Shown: positions 52,528 to 63,794 of the stretch, one piece after another
Layout of the letters: each line of letters starts with the position of its first letter
Position numbering within the stretch: position 1 is the stretch's first letter
NCBI RefSeq assembly: GCF_001641265.1
Contig: NW_020167527.1
Location: forward strand, 310,001 to 374,000
Length of the DNA: 64,000 nt
Source of the DNA: Pseudogymnoascus destructans
Taxonomy: Eukaryota > Ascomycota > Leotiomycetes > Thelebolales > Thelebolaceae
Direction of reading: 5' to 3'
Translations under genes and position numbers: made by a program
Notes under the pieces: model-generated
Told to the model about the DNA's origin: nothing
Databases searched by the model: none
The model's input: the letters and a program-made list of their open reading frames with translations, nothing else

Positions 52528-55101
52528 ATGCCTCCGCCGACTTCAAACATTCGAGTCTGCGTAGAGTGGTCACAATCGACAGTTTTCGCAGGCGAGGAAG
52601 TCGGATGCAACATAACATTTAAGAATATTGCCGCCATACCAGGGATCCAACGCATACCGGCGAACCCCTCTGGAACCCACGGACCGTCTCCGCTAGGAGA
52701 ACGGCACCGAAAGACAAAGACAACCACCTCCTCACAAATATCAGATGGGCGGGGAAGAGCTAGCAATGTCTCTAATTCACTCTCCTTGCCCAACAAACGT
52801 GGGCATCGTTCAGCATTATCTCTGAATGTTCCAGCGCTAGGAAATTTCCAACAGCCCGATACACGTCCAGGAAACGACAATATCTCCGAGGCCGCCCCCC
52901 GAAGTAAAGGCCATAGTCACCGACGATCCGTTTCAATCATATCCTTGGGAGCGAATGATACCGCCCGCAGTGATATCTTAGGCTCAAATTCAAATGAACC
53001 GCCCCGGGTTCCATACAGGCGGCATGGGAGGGCAGCCAGTCTGCAGATTGTGCCTCGTCGGCCATATCCAAATGGCAATGGTCCCAAATCAGCATCAGCA
53101 TCAGCCCCGCCCCATAGGTCGGCAACTCAGCCATCACCGCTGTTCCAGAACCATTCATTATCGGATATATCGACTTTGCGAGGGGAACTTGAACCACATA
53201 GAAAGTCTACCAACAGCTTGAACACCCTAACGTCTTCGAGCGCACCTGCTGCACAAAGATTTAGGCCTGCCAGAAGACAAGCATCTGCATCACCTTCCCA
53301 ACAAGGCTTTAAGTTTCCTAATACTACGTTCCGATTCCCGGCCACCAGTGGTCCAGGAGTTGATGAACAGTCGCCGCTGGAAGCTACAGAGAATGACCAG
53401 AATGGGTCTATTCATAGCCCAAAGGCGTCCAATAGCCTCCTTTACCCTCCATCCAAAGATGATATGCCTCCTGGACGGGACCCAACCACCCTCTCGGCTC
53501 GAATTCTCTCGCCTATGAACAACAACGGCGAGACACCCAGGAACAGTGGCGAGTTTTACTCTCTGAGTAACAATTCAACCGAAACATTAGCGTCCGAATA
53601 TATTGCTCCACGGGCAGGGCTCCTCGGATCTCGTTCGGACCATGCCCGCCAGGTTTCAGCAGTCTCTGACGTAAGCCAGTACCGGCCTACAGTGGAGAGT
53701 CTCATGATGGGTTATGCACAAATCCAAGGGTCTTTCACTCTTGATGGCTCCTTGATCGACCAGGAACCATTTGAAGAAGTCAAGAGGAAAGGCGTCGTTG
53801 GTGGCCAAGGAGGTGGCGTGATTGGCATCGAAAAAAACAAGAGAGAAAGCGGTTTGCTCCGCGGATTTGGCTGGGGCAATATCACCGAATCTCTAGGTGG
53901 TCTCCTGGGTGGGAGCGACCTCAGTAGTATCAGAGATATGCGAGGAATAGCTAACTCACGACCGGTCCCTCTTTTGTCGACTCCTCAGTCCATACTTTTT
54001 GTTGACTTGAGACTGGCGCCCGAGGAATCAAAGTCTTTCCAGTACAAATTCAAATTGCCCAGAGGGCTACCGCCCACGCATCGAGGAAGGGCCATCAAAA
54101 TATCTTACCAGCTAGTCCTCGGAACCCAAAGGCCCGGAGGTTCAAAAGAACAGCAAATAAAGTCTGTGGAAGTGCCATTTAGGGTACTTGGGAGTGTGAA
54201 TGATCGTGGCGAACTCCTTGGTCACGATCTCATGTCACCATATATAATCTTAAAAGACCAAGCATCTATTCGGTCTATTTTGGATCGGGCAACTGGCACT
54301 GTGGAACAATCATCCAAAACACCGGTGTCAAATAAGAAAGCCCAATCGTCACACGATGAATTTCTCTCTTATGTGGATGACCTATTAACAACGCCTAACC
54401 AGCAACCAGACCTTTCGCTCCTCTCTCCAACAGCAAATTTGCAACGACGTCGACTCTCAAGTATACCAGGACCTGCGTCAGCAAAAGAAGCTATAGACAT
54501 GGCAATACTACGAAGTAATCTTGCAACGGACATGCAGCAGAGTGCAAATCGTTTCGAGATCGCTCGCGGCGGGCAAAGGATTGCGGTTGTCATGCTTGCT
54601 CGACCAGCATATCGCCTTGGAGAAACCGTCACCGCTATTATTGAGTTCGCCGATGCAGAAATCGCATGCTACGCCGTGCACGCGTCGCTAGAATCATCTG
54701 AAAAGGTAGATCAGTCGATAGCGTTGCGGTCAGATGTCAGTATAAACCGCGTCACCCGCAAAACGCACGCCTCGCACTCAGAATCAGCATTGTTTGCGAG
54801 AAGAATCGTGTTCTCGCCATCGATACCCGTAGCTGCAACACCAAGCTTCATCACCAGTGGCGTGTCCCTGGATTGGAAGATTCTAATTGAGTTTGTAACT
54901 CCACGTGTCGATCGCACAAGGGAGGGGAACCCTACCTACGACTCTGAATTGCTTGAAGAGGTTTCGCGGGATGATCGTGGCGCTGTCTTAGCAGCAGCAG
55001 AAATGTTAAACTGTGAGAGTTTTGAGATTGCGGTGCCTCTGCGTGTTTATGGCACGGTAAGTTCAAATGACAAAGAGGGCGTGGAAGAGCATAAGGTATG
55101 A
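52528..55101 (+). CDS. RGP1: Rgp1-type subunit of the Ric1-Rgp1 Golgi GEF complex
   Basis: Single-exon protein of 857 aa. In yeast Ric1-Rgp1 activates the Rab Ypt6 at the Golgi for recycling from endosomes. The N-terminus MPPPTSNIRVCVEWSQSTVFAGEEVGC and the late segments (SILFVDLRLAPEESKSFQYKFKLPRGLPP, RGRAIKISYQLVLG, YRLGETVTAIIEFADAEIACYAVHASLES) are arrestin-like beta strands of the Rgp1 domain. Between them lies a Ser/Pro/Asn-rich linker of about 350 residues, longer than in yeast and usual in filamentous fungi. The frame is open throughout and ends at TGA 55099-55101, although an AAG|GTATGA donor-like string overlaps the stop. Confidence 0.85.
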   Translation: MPPPTSNIRVCVEWSQSTVFAGEEVGCNITFKNIAAIPGIQRIPANPSGTHGPSPLGERHRKTKTTTSSQISDGRGRASNVSNSLSLPNKRGHRSALSLNVPALGNFQQPDTRPGNDNISEAAPRSKGHSHRRSVSIISLGANDTARSDILGSNSNEPPRVPYRRHGRAASLQIVPRRPYPNGNGPKSASASAPPHRSATQPSPLFQNHSLSDISTLRGELEPHRKSTNSLNTLTSSSAPAAQRFRPARRQASASPSQQGFKFPNTTFRFPATSGPGVDEQSPLEATENDQNGSIHSPKASNSLLYPPSKDDMPPGRDPTTLSARILSPMNNNGETPRNSGEFYSLSNNSTETLASEYIAPRAGLLGSRSDHARQVSAVSDVSQYRPTVESLMMGYAQIQGSFTLDGSLIDQEPFEEVKRKGVVGGQGGGVIGIEKNKRESGLLRGFGWGNITESLGGLLGGSDLSSIRDMRGIANSRPVPLLSTPQSILFVDLRLAPEESKSFQYKFKLPRGLPPTHRGRAIKISYQLVLGTQRPGGSKEQQIKSVEVPFRVLGSVNDRGELLGHDLMSPYIILKDQASIRSILDRATGTVEQSSKTPVSNKKAQSSHDEFLSYVDDLLTTPNQQPDLSLLSPTANLQRRRLSSIPGPASAKEAIDMAILRSNLATDMQQSANRFEIARGGQRIAVVMLARPAYRLGETVTAIIEFADAEIACYAVHASLESSEKVDQSIALRSDVSINRVTRKTHASHSESALFARRIVFSPSIPVAATPSFITSGVSLDWKILIEFVTPRVDRTREGNPTYDSELLEEVSRDDRGAVLAAAEMLNCESFEIAVPLRVYGTVSSNDKEGVEEHKV

Positions 55102-55678
55102 GGATAACAGATGGAGATGTAGCGTATGGATATCATCAACCGGTCCCTAGAATAGAGTAATTAATGCCTTCAAGGCGGATTTGATAGAAGTTATTACTAC
55201 GATACTGTATGTCTACCCGTGATATTTTGTTGCCAAGGGAACCAGAACTGTGGATTAGATACCAGCAAATCGTTATCCAACAACCTCAGGTTTGGCTGTA
55301 CCGTAAAATAGTAAATAGCTGTTAATTAAACCAACGGTGATATTAATATTATATAAGTACCGTACCCAGAAGACTGGTTGTTAGAATCGTCGTGCAGACT
55401 CCAAAGAGCTTATAGTTCTTCCACCCCGGAATTGCAGGCATTATATATGTAATCACCTCCGCTCTCTAAAACGCTTCGCTTGGTGAACAAACTGCCAGCC
55501 TTGCCCCACCATCAAGGACCGTCCCAACTTCACCAGGATTAATGACCACAGCCGCATCTCTCTTTCATTATAGGATCCTTCCAGCGCAAGCTGCACCGAA
55601 ATCTTTACTTTTATAGCTGGCAACATCTTAAGCTCATCTGCGAATACCACCACGACAGTTCGTCGAATCGTTGACGCC
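55102..55678. other. Intergenic region between RGP1 and CRM1
   Basis: 577 bp: RGP1 3' end, an AT-rich middle and the CRM1 promoter. The minus-strand 79-aa ORF at 55453 overlaps the CRM1 start and looks like chance. Confidence 0.45.
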
Positions 55679-58600
55679 ATGGCGCTATCCATCGCCGAGC
55701 TGGACGCGACCGTCCGAACCTTCTATGAAGGCCGAGGAGAGCAGGTTAGTTAGCAGGCATCTCCTGGCACTCATAATCGTCTCGAACAACTCACTAATTC
55801 ACTGATGGATAGCAAAAAGCTGCTCAGGCTACGATGAACCAGGTAAACCGACCCCTGCCTCATGGAGCTTCGGCCAGCAGCTAATATCCCGGCATAGTTC
55901 AAAGAAGATCAAGATGCTTGGCTGCTTGTTGATAAGATACTTCAAGAGGCCACATACCCACAGACAAAGTGTATGTCCCGGGCCCCTTGTGATGGAGTTA
56001 TAGCAGGGCGCGGCTAACGGATACAGACCTTGGCTTACAGGTGCTCGACAATGTGATTATGACGCGTTGGAAGGTTCTGCCAAAGGAGCAGTGTCAAGGT
56101 TTGCCTTCTCTACTGGTCTTTCATTCAGCTTGATGCTGACTGTGCCCAGGTATCCGCAACTTTGTGGTTAACTACATCATCCAATGCTCCTCGTCGGAGG
56201 AGTCTTTGAAGACGCAGCGGACCCTTCTCAACAAGCTCAACCTGGTCCTCGTCTCTATCCTCAAGCAAGAATGGCCTCACAACTGGCCTACGTTTATCAA
56301 CGAGATCGTTTCGTCCTGCCGCACGAGCCTGTCGATCTGCGAGAACAACATGTCTATATTACGCTTGCTTTCAGAAGAAGTGTTCGACTATTCGGCCGAT
56401 GCCATGACATCTACGAAGACCAAGAACCTAAAAAGCACCATGTGCCTCGAGTTCTCGTCGATTTTCTCGCTGTGCAACGAAGTTTTGACTACCGCTAACC
56501 AACCTAGTCTCATCAAGGCAACCCTCGAGACGCTCCTTCGATTCTTCAACTGGATCCCCCTGGGCTATATTTTCGAGACGCCGATTATCGACACCCTCCG
56601 TACTCGATTCCTGAAGACACCTGAGTTTCGAAATATTACACTGAAGGGCCTCACAGAAATCGGTGGTTTGAAAACCGAGGGCCATGGGCTCTACGACGAG
56701 AAGCAGGTGCAGATGTTCACTGAGGTCTTAACCACCATTTCGGAAATTATTCCCCTGTCGCTGGATTTGAAGTCTACGTACAGCTCCAGCAACTCAAAAG
56801 ATCAAGAGTTTATCCAGAACTTAGCGCTATTCCTGTGCAACTTCTTCTCTGTGCACCTCAACCTCATCGAAAACTTACCGAACCGAGACTTCCTCACACA
56901 TGCGCACTTCTATCTTATTCGAATTTCTCAGATTGACGACCGCGAGATATTCAAGATCTGCCTAGAGTACTGGACCAAGCTTGTTCAGGAATTATATGAG
57001 GAGATGCAGTCGTTACCGATTACAGATGTGAACCCCTTAGTCAACATGGGCGTCGGCGGTCTGTCCAATGGCGGAGCATTGAACCCGAATGTACTGGCTA
57101 ACTACCCATTACGAAAGCACAAGTACAACGAGGTTCTCTCGAACTTGAGGACAGTCATGATCGAGAAGATGGTTCGGCCAGAAGAGGTTTTGATTGTGGA
57201 GAATGAGGAGGGAGAGATTGTTCGTGAATTCGTCAAGGAGAGCGACACCATTCAATTATACAAGACAACCCGCGAGTGCCTGGTTTACCTCACTCACTTG
57301 GACGTCGTTGATACTGAGAATATTATGACTGAGAAGCTGTCTCGGCAAGTCGATGGCAGCGAATGGTCCTGGGCCAACTGCAATACGCTATGCTGGGCTA
57401 TCGGATCGATTTCTATGGCCATGAATGAAGAGACCGAGAAACGATTCTTGGTTACTGTCATTAAAGACCTCCTTGGCTTAACGGAAATGAAGAGAGGGAA
57501 GGACAACAAGGCTGTCGTCGCCAGTAATATCATGTATATTGTCGGACAGTATCCGCGGTTCTTGAAGGCCCACTGGAAGTTCTTAAAGACTGTTGTGAAC
57601 AAGCTTTTTGAGTTCATGCACGAGTCGCACGAGGGGGTTCAGGATATGGCATGTGATACATTTATCAAAATTGCTCGGCAATGCAAGCGCCACTTTGTTG
57701 CCCTTCAGCCAGGCGAGCAAGAGCCGTTTATTGAGGAGATCGTGAGGACAATGCGGAAAATCACTTGCGACCTATCTCCTCAGCAAGTTCATACATTCTA
57801 CGAGGCATGCGGTTACATGATTGCTGCCCAGCCACAAAAGAATGCCCAGGAAAGGCTGATCGCTGAGCTCATGTCCTATCCAAATGCCGCTTGGGACACC
57901 ATTATTGGCCAGGCTACGGCAAATCCAGCGATATTGCAAGACGGAGATACGATTAAGGTCATTGGCAACGTCATGAAGACCAACGTATCCGCCTGCACAT
58001 CTATCGGAAGTTATTTCTACCCTCAGATTGGGAAGATCTACCTCGATATGCTTTCCATGTACAGGGCAACCAGTCAGATGATTTCTGAGGCAGTGGCTAG
58101 GGATGGCGAGATTGCCACCAGGACACCCAAGGTCCGTGGCCTTCGCACGATCAAGAAGGAGATCTTGAAGCTTATCGAGACCTATGTCGAGAGAGCAGAT
58201 GACCTCGAAATGGTACGCACCAACATTGTGCCTGCCCTGTTAGACGCTGTCTTGGTCGATTACAACCGCAACGTGGCAAACGCGAGGGACGCTGAAGTCC
58301 TGAAGGTCATGTCCATCATCATCCAGAAGCTCTCTGGACTTATGGAAGATCAAGTACCGGTCATTATGGAGAACGTCTTCGAGTGCACCCTAAACATGAT
58401 AAACAAGGATTTCTCCGAGTTCCCAGAGCACCGTGTGGAATTCTTCTCGCTGCTACGCGCCATCAACATGCACTGCTTCCCAGCACTCCTCAAGTTGGAT
58501 AACAGGCAATTCAAGTTCGTCATCGATTCATGCATGTGGGCAAGCAAGCACGACAACCGCGAGGTCGAATATGCAGGCCTTAACATGTGTCTCGAGCTTA

Positions 58601-59196
58601 TCACAAACATTGCCGACACTGACCCGCAGACTTCAAGCGCTTTCTTCCAGCAATTCTTCCTTCCTATTCTCCAGGACGTCTTCTTTGTTCTCTGTGATAA
58701 CGACCACAAGGCTGGGTTCAAGTCGCAGTCAACACTTCTATCTCGCATGTTCTACTTCGTCCACCCAGGTGACGGCACCCAACCTAAGATCCAGGGTCCC
58801 ATCTACCCCGCCGACCAAGCCCCATCAGGCACCAGCAACAAGGACTTCCTCGGTGGTTTCGTAGCAAACCTTCTCCAGACCGCATTCACCAACCTCGCCC
58901 CGTAAGTCCCCCCACCCCCCCACTTCGCATCACACCTACTAACCCACCTTCACAGTCTCCAAATCAAGTCCTTCGTTGAGGGCCTCTTCACCCTCAACCA
59001 CCTGACCGATAAGTTCAAGCTCAGCCTCCGCGACTTCCTGATCCAGCTCAAGGAATTCTCAGGCGACAACACGGAGCTCTACGCCGAAGAGAAGGAGCAG
59101 CAAGAGTCCGCTGCACGTGCCGCCGAGCGCGAGCGCCTGTCGAAGGTCGGTGGGCTCTTGAAGCCGTCCGAGCTCGATGAGGATGATGAGCTATAA
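55679..59196 (+). CDS. CRM1: Exportin-1 (Crm1)
   Basis: Nuclear export receptor for leucine-rich NES cargo and Ran-GTP, 1077 aa, the usual length. Six exons: 55679-55744, 55813-55842, 55898-55970, 56027-56098, 56150-58901 and 58956-59196; four small exons are packed at the 5' end. The N-terminal CRIME region reads YPQTKYLGLQVLDNVIMTRWKVLP, then IRNFVVNYIIQ. HEAT repeats fill the rest, with the NES-groove stretch GKDNKAVVASNIMYIVGQYPRF, WKFLKTVVNKLFEFM. The residue aligned with human Cys528 is Thr525 (LLGLTEMKRGKDNK). The C-terminus ends in acidic DEDDEL. The frame is closed over all introns. Confidence 0.97.
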
Positions 59197-59989
59197 ATGG
59201 AACGGGGATGTAGGGTGCGTAGGGTAGCGACGCTCGTTTGACCCCCTCCCCCGCTGGGTCTCTCGGTGGTCCGAAGGGTACTGCTCTATGATAATGAGGG
59301 CGTTCATAAGTTCCGCTTTTAATTTTTGAGTCTGAAAAAGGGGGTTGCTTTCTGCCGGGGCCCCGATGATTTTATTTTTACTTTCTAGAGTTGGTGTCTC
59401 GCTCGGCCGATTTTGTGGGCAGCGAAGAGGGAAGGATGGTGGGTGGTGGGAGAGAGGAGGGGGGTGGGTCATGATGATGCGGATGGATTATTTTCTTGTT
59501 TCGATGGTGTATGTACATGCCTGGAAAAGATAATTTACTCGCACAGTGGTTCTTAGTTAAGGTAGTAAATGATACCGTTGGTTGGCGTTTTATCGTCGAT
59601 GCAATTTATTATGAGACTGGTTTTTAATTTGCTTGGGTGGTGAGTGATGGCGTAGATCAATGTGTTATTCGCCAAGTCGATTTATTTATTATAAGACTGG
59701 TGATCGGTTTTATCAGATGGTTATAGTTACAGGAGCAAGTGATCGGTTGGTTGACGTTGTCTTCGTGCGCCTTGGTTTATTAGTCGGATTTATATTCATT
59801 TTTATATTCGATTACTATATTCGATTACTATCCTATAATCAAAACCCGTGGAATTATAAATATAATCAATCAGTTCCTATCCCTCGTAAGTTTACGCAGG
59901 AGCAGGAGGGTGATGATCGATTCCACAGACTTGTTGTCTCTCACCGGGTATATCTAGCGATATAACCCACTCCTCCCATCAAAAACGGA
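59197..59989. other. CRM1 downstream region
   Basis: 793 bp of CRM1 3' UTR and spacer. It includes a G-rich stretch at about 59,415-59,465 and a direct repeat of ATTCGATTACTAT near 59,807-59,831, with GTGATCGGTT also repeated (about 59,700 and 59,740). No gene is supported. Confidence 0.45.
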
Positions 59990-60077
59990 TCCGAACTGGT
60001 GTATCGGTAACATATCCGCCTCTCATGATCATTGATCAGAACCCGCGGTTGCGCGGGGTTCGACTCCCCGGTTCGGA
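59990..60077 (+). tRNA. tRNA-Glu(CUC) with an 18-nt intron
   Basis: Acceptor arms TCCGAAC (59990-59996) and GTTCGGA (60071-60077) pair perfectly. The D arm is GTGT-ATCGGTA-ACAT with the invariant GG. The anticodon stem is TCCGC/GCGGT with one T-T mismatch at its base. The loop is C-T-CTC-A, giving anticodon CTC at 60022-60024. The T arm is CGGGG-TTCGACT-CCCCG. An 18-nt intron (60026-60043) interrupts the loop after position 37, the standard site. The TCCG..TGGTGTA start is characteristic of eukaryotic tRNA-Glu, and the A box (TGGTGTATCGG) and B box (GGTTCGACTCC) are both present. A 3' CCA is not encoded, as expected. Confidence 0.92.
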
Positions 60078-60118
60078 AATCTTCAGAACCATCTACTCTC
60101 AAGTAGGTAGGCGTCATA

Positions 60119-60425
60119 TTCTTTTGCCTTTTTTGCCTTTTTTGCCTTTTTTGCCTTTTTTTGCCTTTTCTTGCCTTTTTTTGCCTTTTCTTGCCTTTTT
60201 TTGCCTTTTCTCCCCTTTTCTCCCCTTTTCTCCCCTTTTCTCCCCTTTTCTCCCCTTTTCTCCCCTTTTTTCCCCTTTTCTTGCCTATTCTCCCCTTTTC
60301 TCCCCTTTTCTCCCCTTTTCTCCCCTTTCTCCCCTTTTCTCCCCTTTTCTCCCCTTTTCTCCCCTTTTCTCCCCTTTTCTTGCCTATTCTCCCCTTTTCT
60401 CCCCTTTTCTTGCCTATTCTTTTCT
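60119..60425 (+). repeat. Pyrimidine-rich minisatellite (TTTTGCC / TCCCC units)
   Basis: About 300 bp of tandem units of roughly 8-11 bp. First come units of the type TGCCTTTT(T), then CTCCCCTTTT repeated more than 15 times, with variant TTGCCTATTC interspersed at about 60,280, 60,380 and 60,410. One strand is almost pure pyrimidine. It keeps long frames open on both strands (a Lys/Arg/Gly-rich frame on minus, a Pro/Phe-rich one on plus), and these I regard as artefacts. Confidence 0.95.
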
Positions 60426-61230
60426 TGTTGGAGTCTGTCGATTGAATTATACTCTTACGGTAGTTAAAAATCCCGATGCCGAGCAAGGCTGATGTCACGT
60501 GCACCGGGCGCTTACGTGAGCCTGGCCTCGACGGGAGCGGGAGGTACAGGTACTCAGCCTGCCTGGCTGCCACCCAGCGACCAGTACTAGGAGTACGTAC
60601 TCAACTCACTCACTGTGGCTAGCCTCACATCAGCTTACGACTGCTTTCGGCGCAGACGCAGACGCAGACGTCAATTGTTCCGGTGGTTCCGCTCATGTTG
60701 CATCAACAGTGGCTTGGCTTTATTTGTGTGTCTGGTGGGCGTCTGGTGGGCGTCGGTGGGCGTCGGTGGATATCATAGGTATCATAATAGCATGTACACC
60801 CCCTACTCGCCAGCGAAGGCTGTGCTGGCTGGGCGGCTTGTTGATAACCAACCAAACCTCAAACCTGAGACTTGGGTCTCCCCAAACCAAAACTTAACCC
60901 TCTTACTATTATGCTGTGCTGTTCCCTCATTCCTCTCTCTAACACATCCTTACTCTGTTAATATATTCTCCCATCGTTTTCTACAGCATCTATTATTCCT
61001 TTGTCGCTCGTTAAATCAAAAGGCTTTGTACGCCTGAAACATACCAAGACCCCTAGAGCGCCAGGACACCACACCTTGCTGGGGACAAAAAAACGAAACC
61101 AACAGACACTCGCTGCATGACCGGTATATACGTGCTATTTAATCGCCCTGGGTTGTTGGGCTATTCGTCCGTTGCTCGCCGAAGTCGGGCGTGTGGTCTC
61201 AGGTGTATATAGCGTCATATTCTGTGCGTT
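60426..61230. promoter_or_regulatory. Upstream region of the ADAM gene
   Basis: 805 bp. It has short tandem repeats GCAGAC(G) at about 60,653-60,669 and GGGCGTC-type at about 60,738-60,765, a CACGTG at about 60,495 and C/T-rich tracts at about 60,870-60,960. No ORF in it is convincing. Confidence 0.4.
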
Positions 61231-63794
61231 ATGAGGTTATTAAGATGCGTCGCGGCGGCCCTCGTCAGCGCCGGCTTCTCCCATATCGCCCAAGGTATGT
61301 TTACCCAGCCGTCATATTCGCCGGGCAGGTCCTGACAGAAATGATCCAGCACATTCCGTCAAACGAGCTCCTCTCTCATATCTTTCGATTGTCGATGAAC
61401 CGGTAATACACACGCCGTCGCATCGTGTACATGCATACTCCTCTTTCGATCTTTCGTTCCATCTCCATGCCCGGCAGCAGTATATCAAGCTGACGCTGGA
61501 CCCCAATGACGACGTTATAGTCGAGGGGGCAACGGTGAACTATATTGGGGCTGATGGGCAGGTGCGGGAGGTGGAACTGATAGAGCGGTCGGACCACAGG
61601 GTTTTCAAGGGTCATGCGTGGGTTCGCACTCATGAGGATACACAATGGACACACGCGGGATGGGCGAGAGTGGTGATACATCGGGACGGCGTGGATCCGC
61701 TTTTTGAAGGAGCATTCAGGATCGATGGGAACCATCATCATATTCACCCGAGGAATTCATACGTCGCGACGAAGCATGAGTTGGACCCGTATGTGGAGGA
61801 TGACCGAGAGGATATTATGGTTGTCTGGAGGGATTCCGACATCACGCCTGATGAATCCAACAGGGGAGAGCTCAAGAGAGATGTGAATACGGGGTCGTGC
61901 TTGTCGGATGATCTGATATTCAACTTGATGCCCGAGCATCCAGTGTATAATCAAGTGTATTCTCAGTCTCCTGTCCTGAGGAGGGGCGAATCCTACTGGG
62001 GATCCATCTCCTCAGGATCGATATTCGGCAGAGACATCGACCCCACCGGAAACCTACCTGGAAACGGAGCGGCTGTCAACCTCATGAACAGCATCGGAAA
62101 CCCAGCCGGCTGTCCCACCTCCCGAAAGGTCGCCCTGGTTGGAATCGCAACGGATTGTACATACACCAAATTCTTCAACTCGTCGTCATCAGTACGCGCC
62201 AACATAATCACGCAGATGAACTCGGCATCAGTGCTGTACGAGGAGAGCTTTAACATCTCTCTCGGGATCCAGAACCTCACAATCACCGACGGTACATGCC
62301 CAGGAGTCTCGCAGGTCAACACACCATGGAACCGAGACTGCAACTCTGGTCTTCAGATCCAAGACCGCCTCAATCTCTTCTCAGCCTGGCGAGGCGCGAG
62401 CCAAGATACCAATGCCTACTGGAGTAAGTCTAGCCCCCGCACCTGATACTTCCCTCCTAACATCCCCAGCCCTCCTCACAACCTGCGGCACCGGCTCCGC
62501 CGTCGGCCTCTCCTGGCTCGGCCAAGCCTGCGTCAACACCGCCCAACCCTCCACCCAAGGCGGCTCCAACGACACCGTGTCCGGCGCCAACGTCGTCGTC
62601 AAGACAGACACGGAGTGGCTCGTCATCGCCCACGAAGTCGGGCACACCTTCGGCGCCGTCCACGACTGCGACTCCACCACCTGCGCGGACGGCAAAACAG
62701 TCGCAGCGCAACAATGCTGTCCCCTCTCCAAAAACTCCTGCTCAGCGGGCGGCAAATACGTCATGAACCCCTCCACCGGCGTGGGAATCACGAATTTCTC
62801 GCCCTGCAGCATCGGCAACATCTGCAGCGCCATCGGCGGACAATCGGTGAAGACGAACTGTCTGACGAGCAACCGCAACGTCCCCACCATCACCGGCTCA
62901 CAGTGCGGCAATGGCATCGTGGAGATGGGCGAGGACTGCGATTGTGGCGGCGCGACAGGGTGTGGCGATAACCCCTGTTGCAACCCCACGACGTGTAAAT
63001 TCAAAACCCAGAACAACGCCGTCTGCGACCCCTCAAACGAAGATTGCTGTCTCTCCACCTGCCAATTCGCTACCCAAGGCACCATATGTCGCGCCTCGAC
63101 GAGCGACTGCGATCCCCAGGAAACGTGTTCCGGAACCGCCGCCTCGTGTCCGGCGGATACGCACGCGGATGAGGGATCGAGCTGTGGTGCTAGCGGTGAC
63201 GGACTGACCTGCGCGAGCGGACAGTGCACATCGAGGGATAAACAGTGTAAGACTCTTATGGGACCGCAGTACTACCAGTGCAGCGACGATGGGTGCCAGC
63301 TCTTTTGCGCGACTGACGCCTCGCAATACTACTGCGAGGGGCTGACCCAGAATTTCCTCGACGGAACGAAGTGTGGTGGGGGAGGGAAATGCAGTAACGG
63401 TGCCTGCAAGGGGTCTACTGTCGGCGGACGCATAAAGGAGTGGGTGGACCAGCATAAACCCCTCGTTATCGGCCTTAGCGCCAGCGTCGGAGGACTACTG
63501 TTATTGGCGATTATCAGCTGTATCTTCAGCTCCTGTAAGCGCAGGAGTCGACAGCGGAAGTACGCCCCTAATGCGCCTCCTCCACCGAGAGGGCGGGCGG
63601 GCTGGGCGCCACAGGGACAGGGGAGGGGGTATGCGGTTGTGCCGACACCGCGGATGCAGCAGCGAGGCATGGGGGGGATGGGGATGGGCGCGCCGCCGCC
63701 GCAGTATGAGTATGGCGCGGGCGGGCAGCAGTATGATGGGCAGTGGAATGTGCCGCAGAGGGCGTATGGGGGGGCGCCGGTTAGGTATGCGTAG
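61231..63794 (+). CDS. ADAM-family membrane metalloprotease with disintegrin domain
   Basis: Membrane-anchored zinc protease (M12B), about 827 aa. Exon 1 (61231-61294) encodes a signal peptide, MRLLRCVAAALVSAGFSHIAQ. Exon 2 ends at 62423; exon 3 is 62470-63794. A pro-domain (PVIHTPSHRVHAYSSFDL) precedes the catalytic domain with HEVGHTFGAVHD as zinc site. A Cys-rich disintegrin region follows (CGNGIVEMGEDCDCGG ... DCCLSTCQF) with a second Cys-rich segment. One transmembrane helix (PLVIGLSASVGGLLLLAIISCIF) comes next, then a short basic stop and a Pro/Gly/Tyr-rich cytoplasmic tail. The start of exon 2 is uncertain: a frame-keeping acceptor at 61328 gives an intron of only 34 nt, while the better-looking CTGACAG acceptor at 61338 breaks the frame. 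Confidence 0.9.

Noticed and set aside
57808..57810. Cys in FYEACGYMI or MACDTF of CRM1 as the leptomycin B target
   Set aside because: Counting through the NES groove (WKFLKTVVNKLFEFM) puts the target at LLGL-T-EMK, where the residue is Thr.
59941..60573. Long Lys/Arg/Gly-rich ORF on the minus strand and Pro/Phe-rich ORFs on the plus strand
   Set aside because: They exist only because the minisatellite has no stop in those frames; they also overlap the tRNA gene.
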